Origin: Pseudomonas sp. REP124
GTDB taxonomy: Bacteria > Pseudomonadota > Gammaproteobacteria > Pseudomonadales > Pseudomonadaceae
DNA: 33,966 nucleotides
Reading direction: 5' to 3'
Assembly (NCBI RefSeq): GCF_020164475.1
Contig: NZ_JAIQWX010000064.1
Location: forward strand, 1-33,966
Under the pieces are notes generated by a model. That model worked only from the letters and a program-made list of their open reading frames with translations, made no database searches and was not told the origin of the DNA. Position 1 is the stretch's first letter, and each line of letters begins with the position of its first letter. Positions 1-7,516 of the stretch are shown in pieces. The translations under genes were made by a program, and so were the position numbers.

Positions 1-10
1 TGATAACCCC

Positions 11-35
11 GTAGGAGCGAGGCTTGCCCGCGAAT
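11..35 (+). repeat. Single REP palindrome
   Basis: This is one REP arm beginning GTAGGAGCGAGGCTTGCCCG, the same arm class as the pair at 31285-31378 and the lone arm at 33929-33953. No inverted partner is visible before the thiO stop codon at 51-53, so it looks like a solitary REP or a decayed REPIN. It lies immediately downstream of thiO. Confidence 0.85.
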
Positions 36-50
36 GCATCCAACTGGAAA

Positions 51-1151
51 CTAGATCCGACCACTCGGCGCATACGGCGCCGGATCAATGATCGGCTCCC
101 TGCCCAGCATCACATCGGCAAACAACTGACACGACGCCGGCGCCAGCACCAGACCGTTGCGGAAATGCCCGCAGTTGAGCCACAGGCCCTCGAATCCCGG
201 CACACGGCCGATGTAGGGAATGCCCTCCGGCGAGCCCGGCCGCAGACCGGCCCAATGCCCCACCACTTCGGCATCCGCCAACGCCGGAATCAACTCCACC
301 GCCGAAGCCTTGAGGCTTTCCAGTGCCGAGTCGGTCGGCGTCTTGTCGTAGCCTTCGTGCTCCAGCGTGCTGCCAATGAGAATGTGCCCGTCGCGACGGG
401 GAATCGCATAACGCCCCTTGGCGAGTACCATGCTCGGCAGAAAATCCGCCGCGCACTTGTAGAGAATCATCTGGCCTTTCACAGGTTCGACGGGCAGATC
501 AAGGCCAAGGCTCTTGAGCAAGTCGCCACTCCAGGCGCCAGCGGTGAGGACCACCTGATCACCACGGATCACGCCAGTAGACGTCTGCACGCCCACCACC
601 TTTTCGCCTTCGCGAACAAAGCCGCTGACTTCGCACTGTTCCTGAATCGTCACGTTCGGCAGTGCCTGCAACGCCGCCTTGAGGGATTTCACCAGTCGCG
701 GATTACGCACATTGGCCACATCGGCCATGTAGATCGCCCGGGAAAAACCACTGCCCAATACCGGCACGGCGTCATGAGCCGCCGAGATATCCACAGCCCG
801 CAGCGGACGATTCTCCCGCGCGGCCCAGGCCAGGGCTTCGGCTTCGTCATCCAGATCCAGCCAATACAGGCCGGTGGTGTGCACTTCGGGGTCGACGCCG
901 GTGGCCGCAAACAGGCGCTCGCCCAGCTGTGGATAAAAATCCTGGGACCAATGGGCCAATGCAGTGACCGCCGGGTTGTAGCGCCATGGATAGAGCGGCG
1001 AGACGATACCGCCCCCTGCCCAGGACGACTCCTGGCCGACACTGGAACGGTCCAGCAGCACCACGCTCTGCACCTCGGACGCCAGATTGAATGCCGTCAA
1101 CAGGCCGATGACCCCACCGCCGACAATCACTACTTGCTGTTGCCTGATCAT
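51..1151 (-). CDS. thiO: Glycine oxidase / FAD-dependent amino-acid oxidase ThiO
   Basis: ThiO is a flavin oxidase that converts glycine to iminoglycine/glyoxylate for the thiazole half of thiamine. It acts in the cytosol. The N-terminus carries the dinucleotide-binding signature VVIVGGGVIG (residues 7-16), followed by a DAO-type body with a C-terminal GLRPGSPEGIPYIGR stretch and a final GLWLNCGHFRNGLVLAP segment that closes over the flavin. The ATG at 1151 gives 366 residues. An in-frame TTG at 1163 adds four residues but looks less likely, and neither has a strong ribosome-binding site. It lies 58 bases after pilE on the same strand without a visible terminator between them, so read-through is possible. 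The equivalent PAO1 gene is PA4548, also beside the minor-pilin cluster. Some family members act more broadly as D-amino-acid oxidases, so substrate preference is inferred. Confidence 0.93.
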   Translation of the reverse strand: MIRQQQVVIVGGGVIGLLTAFNLASEVQSVVLLDRSSVGQESSWAGGGIVSPLYPWRYNPAVTALAHWSQDFYPQLGERLFAATGVDPEVHTTGLYWLDLDDEAEALAWAARENRPLRAVDISAAHDAVPVLGSGFSRAIYMADVANVRNPRLVKSLKAALQALPNVTIQEQCEVSGFVREGEKVVGVQTSTGVIRGDQVVLTAGAWSGDLLKSLGLDLPVEPVKGQMILYKCAADFLPSMVLAKGRYAIPRRDGHILIGSTLEHEGYDKTPTDSALESLKASAVELIPALADAEVVGHWAGLRPGSPEGIPYIGRVPGFEGLWLNCGHFRNGLVLAPASCQLFADVMLGREPIIDPAPYAPSGRI

Positions 1152-1209
1152 GTATTGAACCAACCGATAAATAGACAGGGGGGCGCAAAAGGTGCCCGAA
1201 AAAGAAAAC

Positions 1210-1611
1210 TCAACGACCCCAGCAATCCTTGGTGGTCAGGCCGGCGGTGGCATTGACCATGCCCCGGGCCCCGGTATTGGCGATGGTGAAATCACCGCAC
1301 TTGTCCGTTGCCATGCTCGTGCCCGACTTGCGTACCGCCGTCAGCAGGAATGTCTGATCGGTAAGGGTCTGGTTGATGGTGTAGTAATCGTTGCCGCCGC
1401 TCAGGCCGGTGGCGCCGGTGTAGACGTTTCTCTGTGAATAGAAACGCTCGAGGATCTGCGCCTGTTCCGAGAGCAGGCCGGCCACTTCGGCGCGTCGGCC
1501 CTTTTTCAGGTATTCGGTGAAACTCGGGGCAGCGATGGTCATGACGATACCGATGATGGCAATCACGATCATGATTTCGATCAGGGTAAAACCGCGGTTG
1601 GATCTGTGCAT
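1210..1611 (-). CDS. pilE: Type IV pilus minor pilin PilE
   Basis: This is a 133-residue type IV prepilin. It has a short basic leader ending in Gly7, cut before Phe8 by PilD, then FTLIEIMIVIAIIGIVM with Glu at mature position 5 and a hydrophobic N-terminal helix used for membrane anchoring and fibre packing. The C-terminal half has two cysteines (TDKCGDF and TKDCWGR), which probably close the D-region disulfide. It is the last gene of the fimU-pilV-pilW-pilX-pilY1-pilE operon and starts 14 bases after the pilY1 stop, with a purine-rich GAGTTGAGG just upstream. In P. aeruginosa PilE belongs to the minor-pilin/PilY1 priming complex. It could be confused with the major pilin PilA, but its operon position argues for PilE. 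The small pilY2 gene that separates pilY1 and pilE in PAO1 is missing. Confidence 0.93.
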   Translation of the reverse strand: MHRSNRGFTLIEIMIVIAIIGIVMTIAAPSFTEYLKKGRRAEVAGLLSEQAQILERFYSQRNVYTGATGLSGGNDYYTINQTLTDQTFLLTAVRKSGTSMATDKCGDFTIANTGARGMVNATAGLTTKDCWGR

Positions 1612-1625
1612 GCCTCAACTCTCGC

Positions 1626-4600
1626 TTACTGAATTTGTCGCCACATGATGCGACGGCTGCCGCCGCCGGATTTTTCCACCAGCGTGGTGATGCCGCCACT
1701 GGAATCGTTCACGATCTTGCGGGTCGCGCCATTGACGATGGCATTGAGGGTCGGGATGCCCCCGCTGAAGACCACCCCGCTGGAGATCGTGTCGGTACTG
1801 TCGACCACGCCGTCGTTGTTGGTGTCGAGCACCGCGTAGTTGAGCATCTTACCGCTGAACGCATCGAGTTCGATCAGTTTGCCGGTACCGAAGCTCGCGC
1901 AAGGGTCCGTGGTGTCAACGCTGGCCGTGGTGAAAATGATTCGCCCGAGCACCAGGCTGGCCTGATTGATCACCCGCTCGCCGGTCAGCGCGTTGTTATA
2001 CACCAATGGCAGGAACCAACCCTTTTTCCCGGGATAGGTCACCTCGTTCTGGCTGGTGGTGACGAACTGCCCGCTACTTCCCGAAAACACGCCGGTGATC
2101 GATTGCGCCTGCAAGCTTGCAGTCGTGATCTGCCCGGAACCACCCTCGGCATCCCAGACGGCGTAGAACGCCTGCAAATCCTTGTTGGTCTTGTCCGTGG
2201 TCTCGTTGAATTTGCCGGTGCCGAAGAAAATCTCTTTGCCCCCAAGCGAATTATCCGCCAGCAAAGGTTGAGCGGTGATTGGCTGAGTGGCGCCGCCAAC
2301 GGTAGTGAACAACGGCTTACCGGAAAACGCCACGCCCCAGCTATCGGGGTTGGTGCTGCTCAGATCGAATTTCCACAGCCGTCCACTCAGGTCACCGCCA
2401 TAGGCCGCCTGCACCACATTCTGCGAGTTCACGCGCAGCTTGACCGAAGACAGGCCGTTATCGGCGTTGGTGCCATCGGCAACGATCTTCCGGATCAGCG
2501 ACCCGTCGCGAACATCCACGACATACAACGCCACCACACCGGTGTTGCTGCCATAGCCGTTGGAAATGAACGCGGCCCATCGACCATCGGACAAGCGCGC
2601 CACTTCGGGACGTGCATAGGCATAACCCAGATCATTGAAGACGTTCGCGGGATTGGCGGTGGCCGGCGCACTGATTTCCCACAATGCCCTGATCGCATTA
2701 CCGGCCGAGGCGTCGAACAGTTGCAGCGCATAAAAGGTCCGCCCACCTGCTCCGGTACCGCCCAGCGCGAGGGTCTTCCAGGCACTGTTGAGCTGGGCAT
2801 CGAACACGCCCACCTGTCCGTCCACCAGAAACTTGTGACTGACGCCGTTGATGTAGGTCGTATCAGCGATATAGCGCAGCGATGGCAGCACACTGGACGG
2901 CATGTAGGCGTAACGCCGTGCGCCATTGCCGGAGTTGATCACACTGACGAATCCGTCATTGGCGTTGACCACCAGGCTGGTGTTCATGTTGGCCGCCTTG
3001 GTCGCCAGGTAGGTGCTGTAGGAGGTGTCGCCCGACAGGTCGGAAGCGGTTTTCTCGGTGGGGGATGCCAGCACCAGCGGCGAGTTGACGATGTCCCCCA
3101 GCAGTACGCTGCGCACCTTCAGGCCCGTTTTGTTGGTGCCCTTACCCCACTCCACCAGATCGTTGCCGGTGATGCCCGTGGGCAAGCCTTGGTTGAGAGC
3201 CGTCTGCTGGGGTGTGGAAAAGTTGCCGAAGGCCAGGGTGACTGGCGCGTTGGTCTGAGTGTTCCAGGATTGGTAAGTCGGTGCCGTGGCGCTCGGAATG
3301 ATGGCGGTGTCGGTGGTCCACTGCACCGCGTTTGTATTGACGGTACCGTTGGCGTTGAAGCCGAACGCCTTGATCGTGCCGCGCCAGTCCTTGGGGTCGT
3401 AGCTGGTCTGGAAGTAACTGGTTCCACTGGCGAGAATCGTGCCGCTGGTCACGCCGCTGCCACCGGAACCGGCCTTGGAGGTGATCTCACTCAACGCCTG
3501 GGACAATGCCGTGCTCAACCCCGCACTGTCCGTCGCCTGGTAGTACTTGCCCTGACCGTAAGCGGCGGCATCCGACAGCATCTGGTTGGCCGCGGTAAAA
3601 CCTACGGTGTAGGTGTTCATGTTCTGCTTGGGAAAGTCCGCCGCGTTCCAGCTCTTGTTCGCCAGGTCCACCCCGGCGGAACGCATGTCGATGTCGAAAG
3701 CGAACTTGGCGATGTCATCCAGGTAAAGCGTGTCCCCTTCGGTGTCGCCATTGGGGTTATCGCCGTCGTTGGCGCTGTTGCCGTCCCAGTTCGGCAGGCG
3801 GGTGCCTCCAAGCGGATCGTTGGTGGGAAACGTGCGGTCGTAGGTCGGCAAGCCGTCGGTGATCACCACCCCATAGTTTTTCTGGCAACGGTATTGGATC
3901 GGGCTGGTATAGGTGCTGGGCGTGGAGTTGTAATACGGCGCCAGGCCGCGCATGTAGCGGGTTATTTCGTAATAGGTTTCTGCCAGCGGGGTATTGGCGA
4001 TCGCACTCAATCCGTTGATCGAGTTGATCAATGCCGTGTAGTTGGCATTCGCCTGCGCCTGGGTGACCGTGCCGCTGACGGGGGACAGGTCGCTGATGGG
4101 GCGGGCGATGAAACCGCCAGGCCCGGGGTTGCCGCTGACAGGCGGATTGAAGGTCGACAGACCGATTCGCAGGGAACGGTTGCTGGTGACCAGCGAGGTC
4201 GAAACATCCTGCGCCACGCTGATCCGGTAATCGTTGGGAATGGCGCCGGTGGTGTAGTCACGACTCACACCGTTGGCCTGCGATACCAGATAAGACAGAT
4301 AGTTCGCCGTATAGCGGGTGTTCTGATTGCCCACCGGGTCGGGCAATTTCAGACAGATCGAGCCCAAGCCCAGCAGACCACGATAGAAACCGAACCAGTT
4401 GCCATTGGTCGAACAGCCGCCGCGATTAAGGCTCGACAGGGTGATGTTGGTGTCGCTCATGTCCAGGTTCTGGCCACTCAGGCATGAAAAATCGGAGCTG
4501 CAGTTCGCAATCTGTGGGCGGCTGACGGTCGGGTCGAATCCCGCCGCCCAGATGATGTTGTTCATGCTCCCGGAATCGTCGATCAACAGCATTACGTTGG

Positions 4601-4733
4601 GAGGCACCGCCGCCGCGCTCAGCAACGGAGAATCCGAAGGCGTGAAGGCGTACACCGGCGCGGACAGATACAGGCCCGCCGCGACGCCACACAGCAACCG
4701 CCAGATGCGCGAGCGACTGTCAGTACTTGGCAT
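1626..4733 (-). CDS. pilY1: Type IV pilus tip adhesin / mechanosensor PilY1
   Basis: PilY1 is a secreted protein carried at the pilus tip by the minor pilins. In P. aeruginosa it promotes pilus extension, attachment and surface sensing. The 1035 residues show a signal peptide (cleavage probably after VYA, residue 29), a von Willebrand A-like region beginning with a MIDAS motif DDSGS (D52, S54, S56), an Asp/Asn-rich segment around residues 310-335, and the C-terminal PilY beta-propeller. A calcium loop of the form DxNxDGxxD is present at residues 970-978, matching the site needed for twitching in P. aeruginosa PilY1. It is shorter than the PAO1 protein (about 1160 residues), mostly in the variable N-terminal half. 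The start overlaps the pilX end by 14 bases and is preceded by GGAGAG, suggesting translational coupling. The N-terminal variability is typical of this adhesin. Confidence 0.95.
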   Translation of the reverse strand: MPSTDSRSRIWRLLCGVAAGLYLSAPVYAFTPSDSPLLSAAAVPPNVMLLIDDSGSMNNIIWAAGFDPTVSRPQIANCSSDFSCLSGQNLDMSDTNITLSSLNRGGCSTNGNWFGFYRGLLGLGSICLKLPDPVGNQNTRYTANYLSYLVSQANGVSRDYTTGAIPNDYRISVAQDVSTSLVTSNRSLRIGLSTFNPPVSGNPGPGGFIARPISDLSPVSGTVTQAQANANYTALINSINGLSAIANTPLAETYYEITRYMRGLAPYYNSTPSTYTSPIQYRCQKNYGVVITDGLPTYDRTFPTNDPLGGTRLPNWDGNSANDGDNPNGDTEGDTLYLDDIAKFAFDIDMRSAGVDLANKSWNAADFPKQNMNTYTVGFTAANQMLSDAAAYGQGKYYQATDSAGLSTALSQALSEITSKAGSGGSGVTSGTILASGTSYFQTSYDPKDWRGTIKAFGFNANGTVNTNAVQWTTDTAIIPSATAPTYQSWNTQTNAPVTLAFGNFSTPQQTALNQGLPTGITGNDLVEWGKGTNKTGLKVRSVLLGDIVNSPLVLASPTEKTASDLSGDTSYSTYLATKAANMNTSLVVNANDGFVSVINSGNGARRYAYMPSSVLPSLRYIADTTYINGVSHKFLVDGQVGVFDAQLNSAWKTLALGGTGAGGRTFYALQLFDASAGNAIRALWEISAPATANPANVFNDLGYAYARPEVARLSDGRWAAFISNGYGSNTGVVALYVVDVRDGSLIRKIVADGTNADNGLSSVKLRVNSQNVVQAAYGGDLSGRLWKFDLSSTNPDSWGVAFSGKPLFTTVGGATQPITAQPLLADNSLGGKEIFFGTGKFNETTDKTNKDLQAFYAVWDAEGGSGQITTASLQAQSITGVFSGSSGQFVTTSQNEVTYPGKKGWFLPLVYNNALTGERVINQASLVLGRIIFTTASVDTTDPCASFGTGKLIELDAFSGKMLNYAVLDTNNDGVVDSTDTISSGVVFSGGIPTLNAIVNGATRKIVNDSSGGITTLVEKSGGGSRRIMWRQIQ

Positions 4734-5199
4734 AGATGCTCTCCACCACGCTGCGCGAACTGCCCGCGATGCCGACTGCGGTCACGCGGTACAACGTTGC
4801 CGAAGTGTTGCTCGGCACGTTCACCGCCGTGATGGAAGTGCCGATGTTCTGCACGCCATAAAAGCCGTTGCCCGAGGCGATCCAGGTCACTCCCGAAGTG
4901 GAGTTGAGCCCGGCGGCCTTGATCGTCGACGACTCGGCCGGCGGAGCGCATTGCGTCGTGCCGCTGCACACTGCCAGCGCATAGCTGTCGAGCTGCACCG
5001 CGCTTTCTCCCACCCGCAACGCTGCTTCCGCAGTCTGGAATGACTGGTTGCGCAGGCTCACGCTGCCGGCCATTTTTTCCTGCAATGTGGCGTTCTGCAT
5101 CGAGGAAATCCCGATCAGCGTCAGCAGCAACAGAAACACCAGACTGACCAGCAGCGCCATGCCTCGCTGGGAAGAAGGTGTCATCGAAGGTTTACGCAT
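4720..5199 (-). CDS. pilX: Type IV pilus minor pilin PilX
   Basis: This prepilin-like protein has a PilX N-terminal pattern: QRG followed by MALLVSLVFLLLLTLIGIS, then a conserved QEKMAGS/QTAEAALRVGES block. The residue at mature position 5 is Val rather than the usual Glu, resembling GspK-type tip pseudopilins. I chose the ATG at 5199 (159 residues) because it has a GGGGAG Shine-Dalgarno 8 bases upstream. An upstream ATG at 5217 overlaps the pilW stop as ATGA but has no ribosome-binding site. PilX is expected to sit at the pilus tip between the other minor pilins and PilY1, and the gene's 3' end overlaps the pilY1 start. Confidence 0.92.
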   Translation of the reverse strand: MRKPSMTPSSQRGMALLVSLVFLLLLTLIGISSMQNATLQEKMAGSVSLRNQSFQTAEAALRVGESAVQLDSYALAVCSGTTQCAPPAESSTIKAAGLNSTSGVTWIASGNGFYGVQNIGTSITAVNVPSNTSATLYRVTAVGIAGSSRSVVESIYAKY

Positions 5200-5213
5200 C
5201 GTCGGCACTCCCC

Positions 5214-5924
5214 TCATGGCAAGCGATTGCGCAAGGCGGCAACGACGTTGAAGGTCTGTTTGCTCACGCGGTTGGCGGGATCGACGAGTGTCAGGCTCAG
5301 TCGCACGCTGCGAATGCGAGCCGGATCGGCCGGATTGGTGCTGTAGCTGGAGGCCGCCGTATCGGTGGCGGAACTGGCCAGGCCAAAGCTCACACTGAAG
5401 TCACTGACGTTATCCACCAGGATGGACTGGGTGGGTGTGCCGGCGCCAACGCCCATGGTCAGAGCGCCGTTTTTCAGGCTGTAGATGATTCGCCGGATGG
5501 GAAAGGCCAACTGGCCTGTCCCGGGGTTTTGCGCGCCGGCGTACGCCGTCGCGGTGTTTCGACAATCGGAAACCACGGTCCAGGTCGGCGTGCCGCCACT
5601 GTTGCCAACGTCCGCGGTCACCAGGGTCAACTTCAGGTTGGCGTTGTCCCAGCTGATCGGCGTGACCTGGCTGGCATTGAACATCGTCGCCGAATTGGCT
5701 TCAGTGATCGTCCCCAGGCAGCCGAACATCCCGACCATGCGGATTTCCTGGATCATTTTGCTCAGGACGAAACGCGCATCTTCCTGGATGGCGGCAGCAC
5801 TGTTCTGACTGACGAAGGTGTTTTTCGCGGCGATGAACACCTGCACCACGCCCAGCACTACGATCAGGCTCAAGGTCAGGGCGATCAAAAGTTCGATAAG
5901 GCCGAAGCCTTTCTGGCGGCTCAT
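5214..5924 (-). CDS. pilW: Type IV pilus minor pilin PilW
   Basis: This 236-residue prepilin has the leader MSRQKG cut before FGLIELLIALTLSLIVVLGVVQVF, with Glu at mature position 5. The length, the AKNTFVSQNSAAAIQEDARFVLSKMIQEIRMVGMFGC helix-to-globular transition and the C-terminal beta-rich domain fit PilW. The start overlaps the pilV stop in an ATGA arrangement, and the stop overlaps a possible pilX ATG, so these genes are read as one translationally coupled unit. In P. aeruginosa PilW belongs to the PilVWX-PilY1 subcomplex that primes fibre assembly. Confidence 0.93.
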   Translation of the reverse strand: MSRQKGFGLIELLIALTLSLIVVLGVVQVFIAAKNTFVSQNSAAAIQEDARFVLSKMIQEIRMVGMFGCLGTITEANSATMFNASQVTPISWDNANLKLTLVTADVGNSGGTPTWTVVSDCRNTATAYAGAQNPGTGQLAFPIRRIIYSLKNGALTMGVGAGTPTQSILVDNVSDFSVSFGLASSATDTAASSYSTNPADPARIRSVRLSLTLVDPANRVSKQTFNVVAALRNRLP

Positions 5925-6370
5925 GGCGTGGCCACCGGGTCGACGGTTGCGCGACTGGTCAGTACGAAGCTGCGACGGGAGTTGGCGGTGTTGGCCGCCC
6001 GGGAGTCATCCCAGGTAATGGTGATGGTGTATACGCGCTGGTTGAGGGCGATGCTGCCGGTGGCGGTCGCACCACCGAAACCGACGATATTGTTGGTGAA
6101 ATCATAGAGGTCCTGGTCCCGGGCCACGCTCAGGTTGCCCGAGGTCGGTGGTGTCACGGTGTAATCGGCGGCGGAGTTGGCGCGAATGCGGTCCATCATG
6201 TCGTAGGCGATGAAGCTGGCCTGACTGGTCATGCGCGCACTGTCGGTGTACTTCAGCGCATTGAGTTGAAACGCCGCCGCCCCCAACAGTCCGACACTCA
6301 GAATCAACAACGCCACCAGGACTTCAATCAATGTCATGCCTTCCTGTGCACGCTTGCTCCATGAACTCAT
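5921..6370 (-). CDS. pilV: Type IV pilus minor pilin PilV
   Basis: This is a 149-residue prepilin whose leader ends QEG, followed by MTLIEVLVALLILSVGLLGAAAFQ with Glu at mature position 5; the LEVLVAL...SVGLLG pattern is typical of PilV/GspI-type pilins. The ATG at 6370 overlaps the fimU stop (ATGA) and has GGAAG six bases upstream. A longer reading frame from 6409 would overlap fimU further and place an implausibly long leader before the cleavage site. The 3' end overlaps the pilW start. PilV should work with PilW and PilX in the pilus-tip complex. Confidence 0.93.
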   Translation of the reverse strand: MSSWSKRAQEGMTLIEVLVALLILSVGLLGAAAFQLNALKYTDSARMTSQASFIAYDMMDRIRANSAADYTVTPPTSGNLSVARDQDLYDFTNNIVGFGGATATGSIALNQRVYTITITWDDSRAANTANSRRSFVLTSRATVDPVATP

Positions 6371-6840
6371 CCGCAACTTCCACCCAATAGAATTCGTCCG
6401 TTCAGACACACATACAGCGTCCTGCTTTGTGCTCCCAGCACGTAGTTGATCACCAACGCTGTCGACGATGATGCCAACCCGCCAAAGCTGTTGAAGTCGA
6501 TCGCGCTGACTCCTGAGGGTAGCGTCAGACTCGCACCGCTGCTCATCGCAGGCACAACACGCAACACATTGGCGGGCGTTGCGGTGCTGTCGTACACCGA
6601 CAATTCTCCGGTCCAGACACTGCCCCCCGCGGTGGGGCGCACCCGGATGGCCACTCCCCTGTCGATCGCTTCGAGGCGGGCGAAGTTCAGGCTCCGTTGT
6701 AAATCACCGACCTCGGTATCGGCCTGGGTGATTTGCGTGGAACGGGTGAACGCCGGCACCGCCAGAGTGATCAGGACCAGGAAGATCGCGATGGCCACCA
6801 GCAATTCGATCAGCGTGAAACCTTTTGAACGATGATCCAT
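6367..6840 (-). CDS. fimU: Type IV pilus minor pilin FimU (GspH/FimT family)
   Basis: This is a 157-residue pseudopilin of the GspH/FimT family. The leader MDHRSKG precedes FTLIELLVAIAIFLVLITLAVPAF (Glu at position 5), followed by the conserved ADTEVGDLQRSLNFARLEAIDRG helix and a beta-rich domain. A C-terminal cysteine pair (LYVCLNGRILLGGSCG) could form a disulfide. The ATG at 6840 has a strong AAGGAGG seven bases upstream. FimU is thought to connect the tip complex to the major-pilin fibre. It is the first gene of the minor-pilin operon here and is divergent from a second FimT-like gene at 6971. FimU and FimT are easily exchanged by name, but the operon position supports FimU. Confidence 0.88.
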   Translation of the reverse strand: MDHRSKGFTLIELLVAIAIFLVLITLAVPAFTRSTQITQADTEVGDLQRSLNFARLEAIDRGVAIRVRPTAGGSVWTGELSVYDSTATPANVLRVVPAMSSGASLTLPSGVSAIDFNSFGGLASSSTALVINYVLGAQSRTLYVCLNGRILLGGSCG

Positions 6841-6970
6841 CGGTGCCCTCCTTTGCCGTCCGCTATACCTGCAGTTACACGCTAGAACATTCGAGCGCCG
6901 AAGCGAGATTGTTTCGCCATTACTCGTGCACGGATTGCACGGGCCATCACACTCCAGGGAGGGAGATGTC
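6841..6970. promoter_or_regulatory. Divergent fimU / fimT control region
   Basis: This 130-base spacer must hold the promoters for the leftward minor-pilin operon and the rightward fimT. It contains a perfect 6-bp inverted repeat, CGTGCA-N5-TGCACG (6925-6941), close to the fimT start, and ribosome-binding sites at both ends (AAGGAGG for fimU, GGGAGG for fimT). I see no strong sigma70 promoter; a possible leftward -10 is GTATAG about 25 bases before the fimU ATG. Confidence 0.5.
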
Positions 6971-7516
6971 ATGCATCAACGAGGTTTCAGCCTGGTTGAG
7001 TTACTCATGGGACTGACAATTGCCGGGATTGTTCTGCATTTGGTCAGTCCGGCGTTTGCGGCTGTTGTCGAAGTGAATCATCGCGAGGAAGCAGCAAGGT
7101 CACTGGCCAACGGAATGCGAAGCGCAAGAAGTGAGGCGATATCGCGCAACCAGACTGTCGTCATTCACGGAATAGACGGCGACTGGGGTCAGGGCTGGCG
7201 AATCATTTTGGATATCAGCGGCAGAGGCCATGAAGACGCCAGCAACCCGCTGCTGATCGAACGCCGCAGCGGACGCTCATTGGCCGTGTTCGGCAATCAA
7301 CATATCACCACCTCCGCACGCTTCAGCCCATTGGGCGCCCCGGAACATAATGGCCGTCAGGCTGGAACGTTATTCATCTGCGCAGCGCGCGAACAGGTGA
7401 GTATGCATCAGGTAGTACTGGCGCCCAGCGGCCGAATCAGCCTGCGCAGCAATAAGACTGCACAGGAGTTGTGTGCGAAAGGGCTCAAAGCACCGAACGA
7501 ACGCGTAGCTCTTTAG
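6971..7516 (+). CDS. fimT: FimT-like minor pilin (GspH/FimT family)
   Basis: This is a 181-residue prepilin with a very short leader (MHQRG) cut before FSLVELLMGLTIAGIVLHLVSPAF; Glu is at mature position 5. The following NHREEAARSLANGMRSARSEAISRNQTVVIHG segment is the GspH/FimT core helix. Cysteines lie in LFICAA and ELCAKG. The ATG at 6971 has GGGAGG upstream. FimT proteins in Legionella and other species bind DNA during natural transformation through a C-terminal GRxR motif. Here the corresponding place reads SGRISLR, so the motif is imperfect and DNA binding is uncertain. The gene is divergent from fimU, unlike PAO1 where fimT and fimU run the same way. Its 3' end overlaps the ispH 3' end by 32 bases on the opposite strand. 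Confidence 0.82.
   Translation: MHQRGFSLVELLMGLTIAGIVLHLVSPAFAAVVEVNHREEAARSLANGMRSARSEAISRNQTVVIHGIDGDWGQGWRIILDISGRGHEDASNPLLIERRSGRSLAVFGNQHITTSARFSPLGAPEHNGRQAGTLFICAAREQVSMHQVVLAPSGRISLRSNKTAQELCAKGLKAPNERVAL

Noticed and set aside
1635..4487. A very long open frame on the plus strand opposite pilY1
   Set aside because: It is a shadow of pilY1 caused by GC-rich codon bias; it is Arg/Gly/His-rich and resembles no protein, while the opposite frame has clear PilY1 motifs.
5200..5217. Longer pilX start overlapping the pilW stop
   Set aside because: No ribosome-binding site upstream, whereas the ATG at 5199 has GGGGAG at good spacing.
6841..6870. Possible AlgR box (CCGTCCGCT) upstream of fimU
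   Set aside because: Only about six of nine bases match CCGTTCGTC; too weak to claim although AlgR controls this operon in P. aeruginosa.
6936..6956. Vfr/CRP-like site (TGCAC-N6-TCACA) before fimT
   Set aside because: One half matches the TCACA consensus but the other matches only two of five bases.
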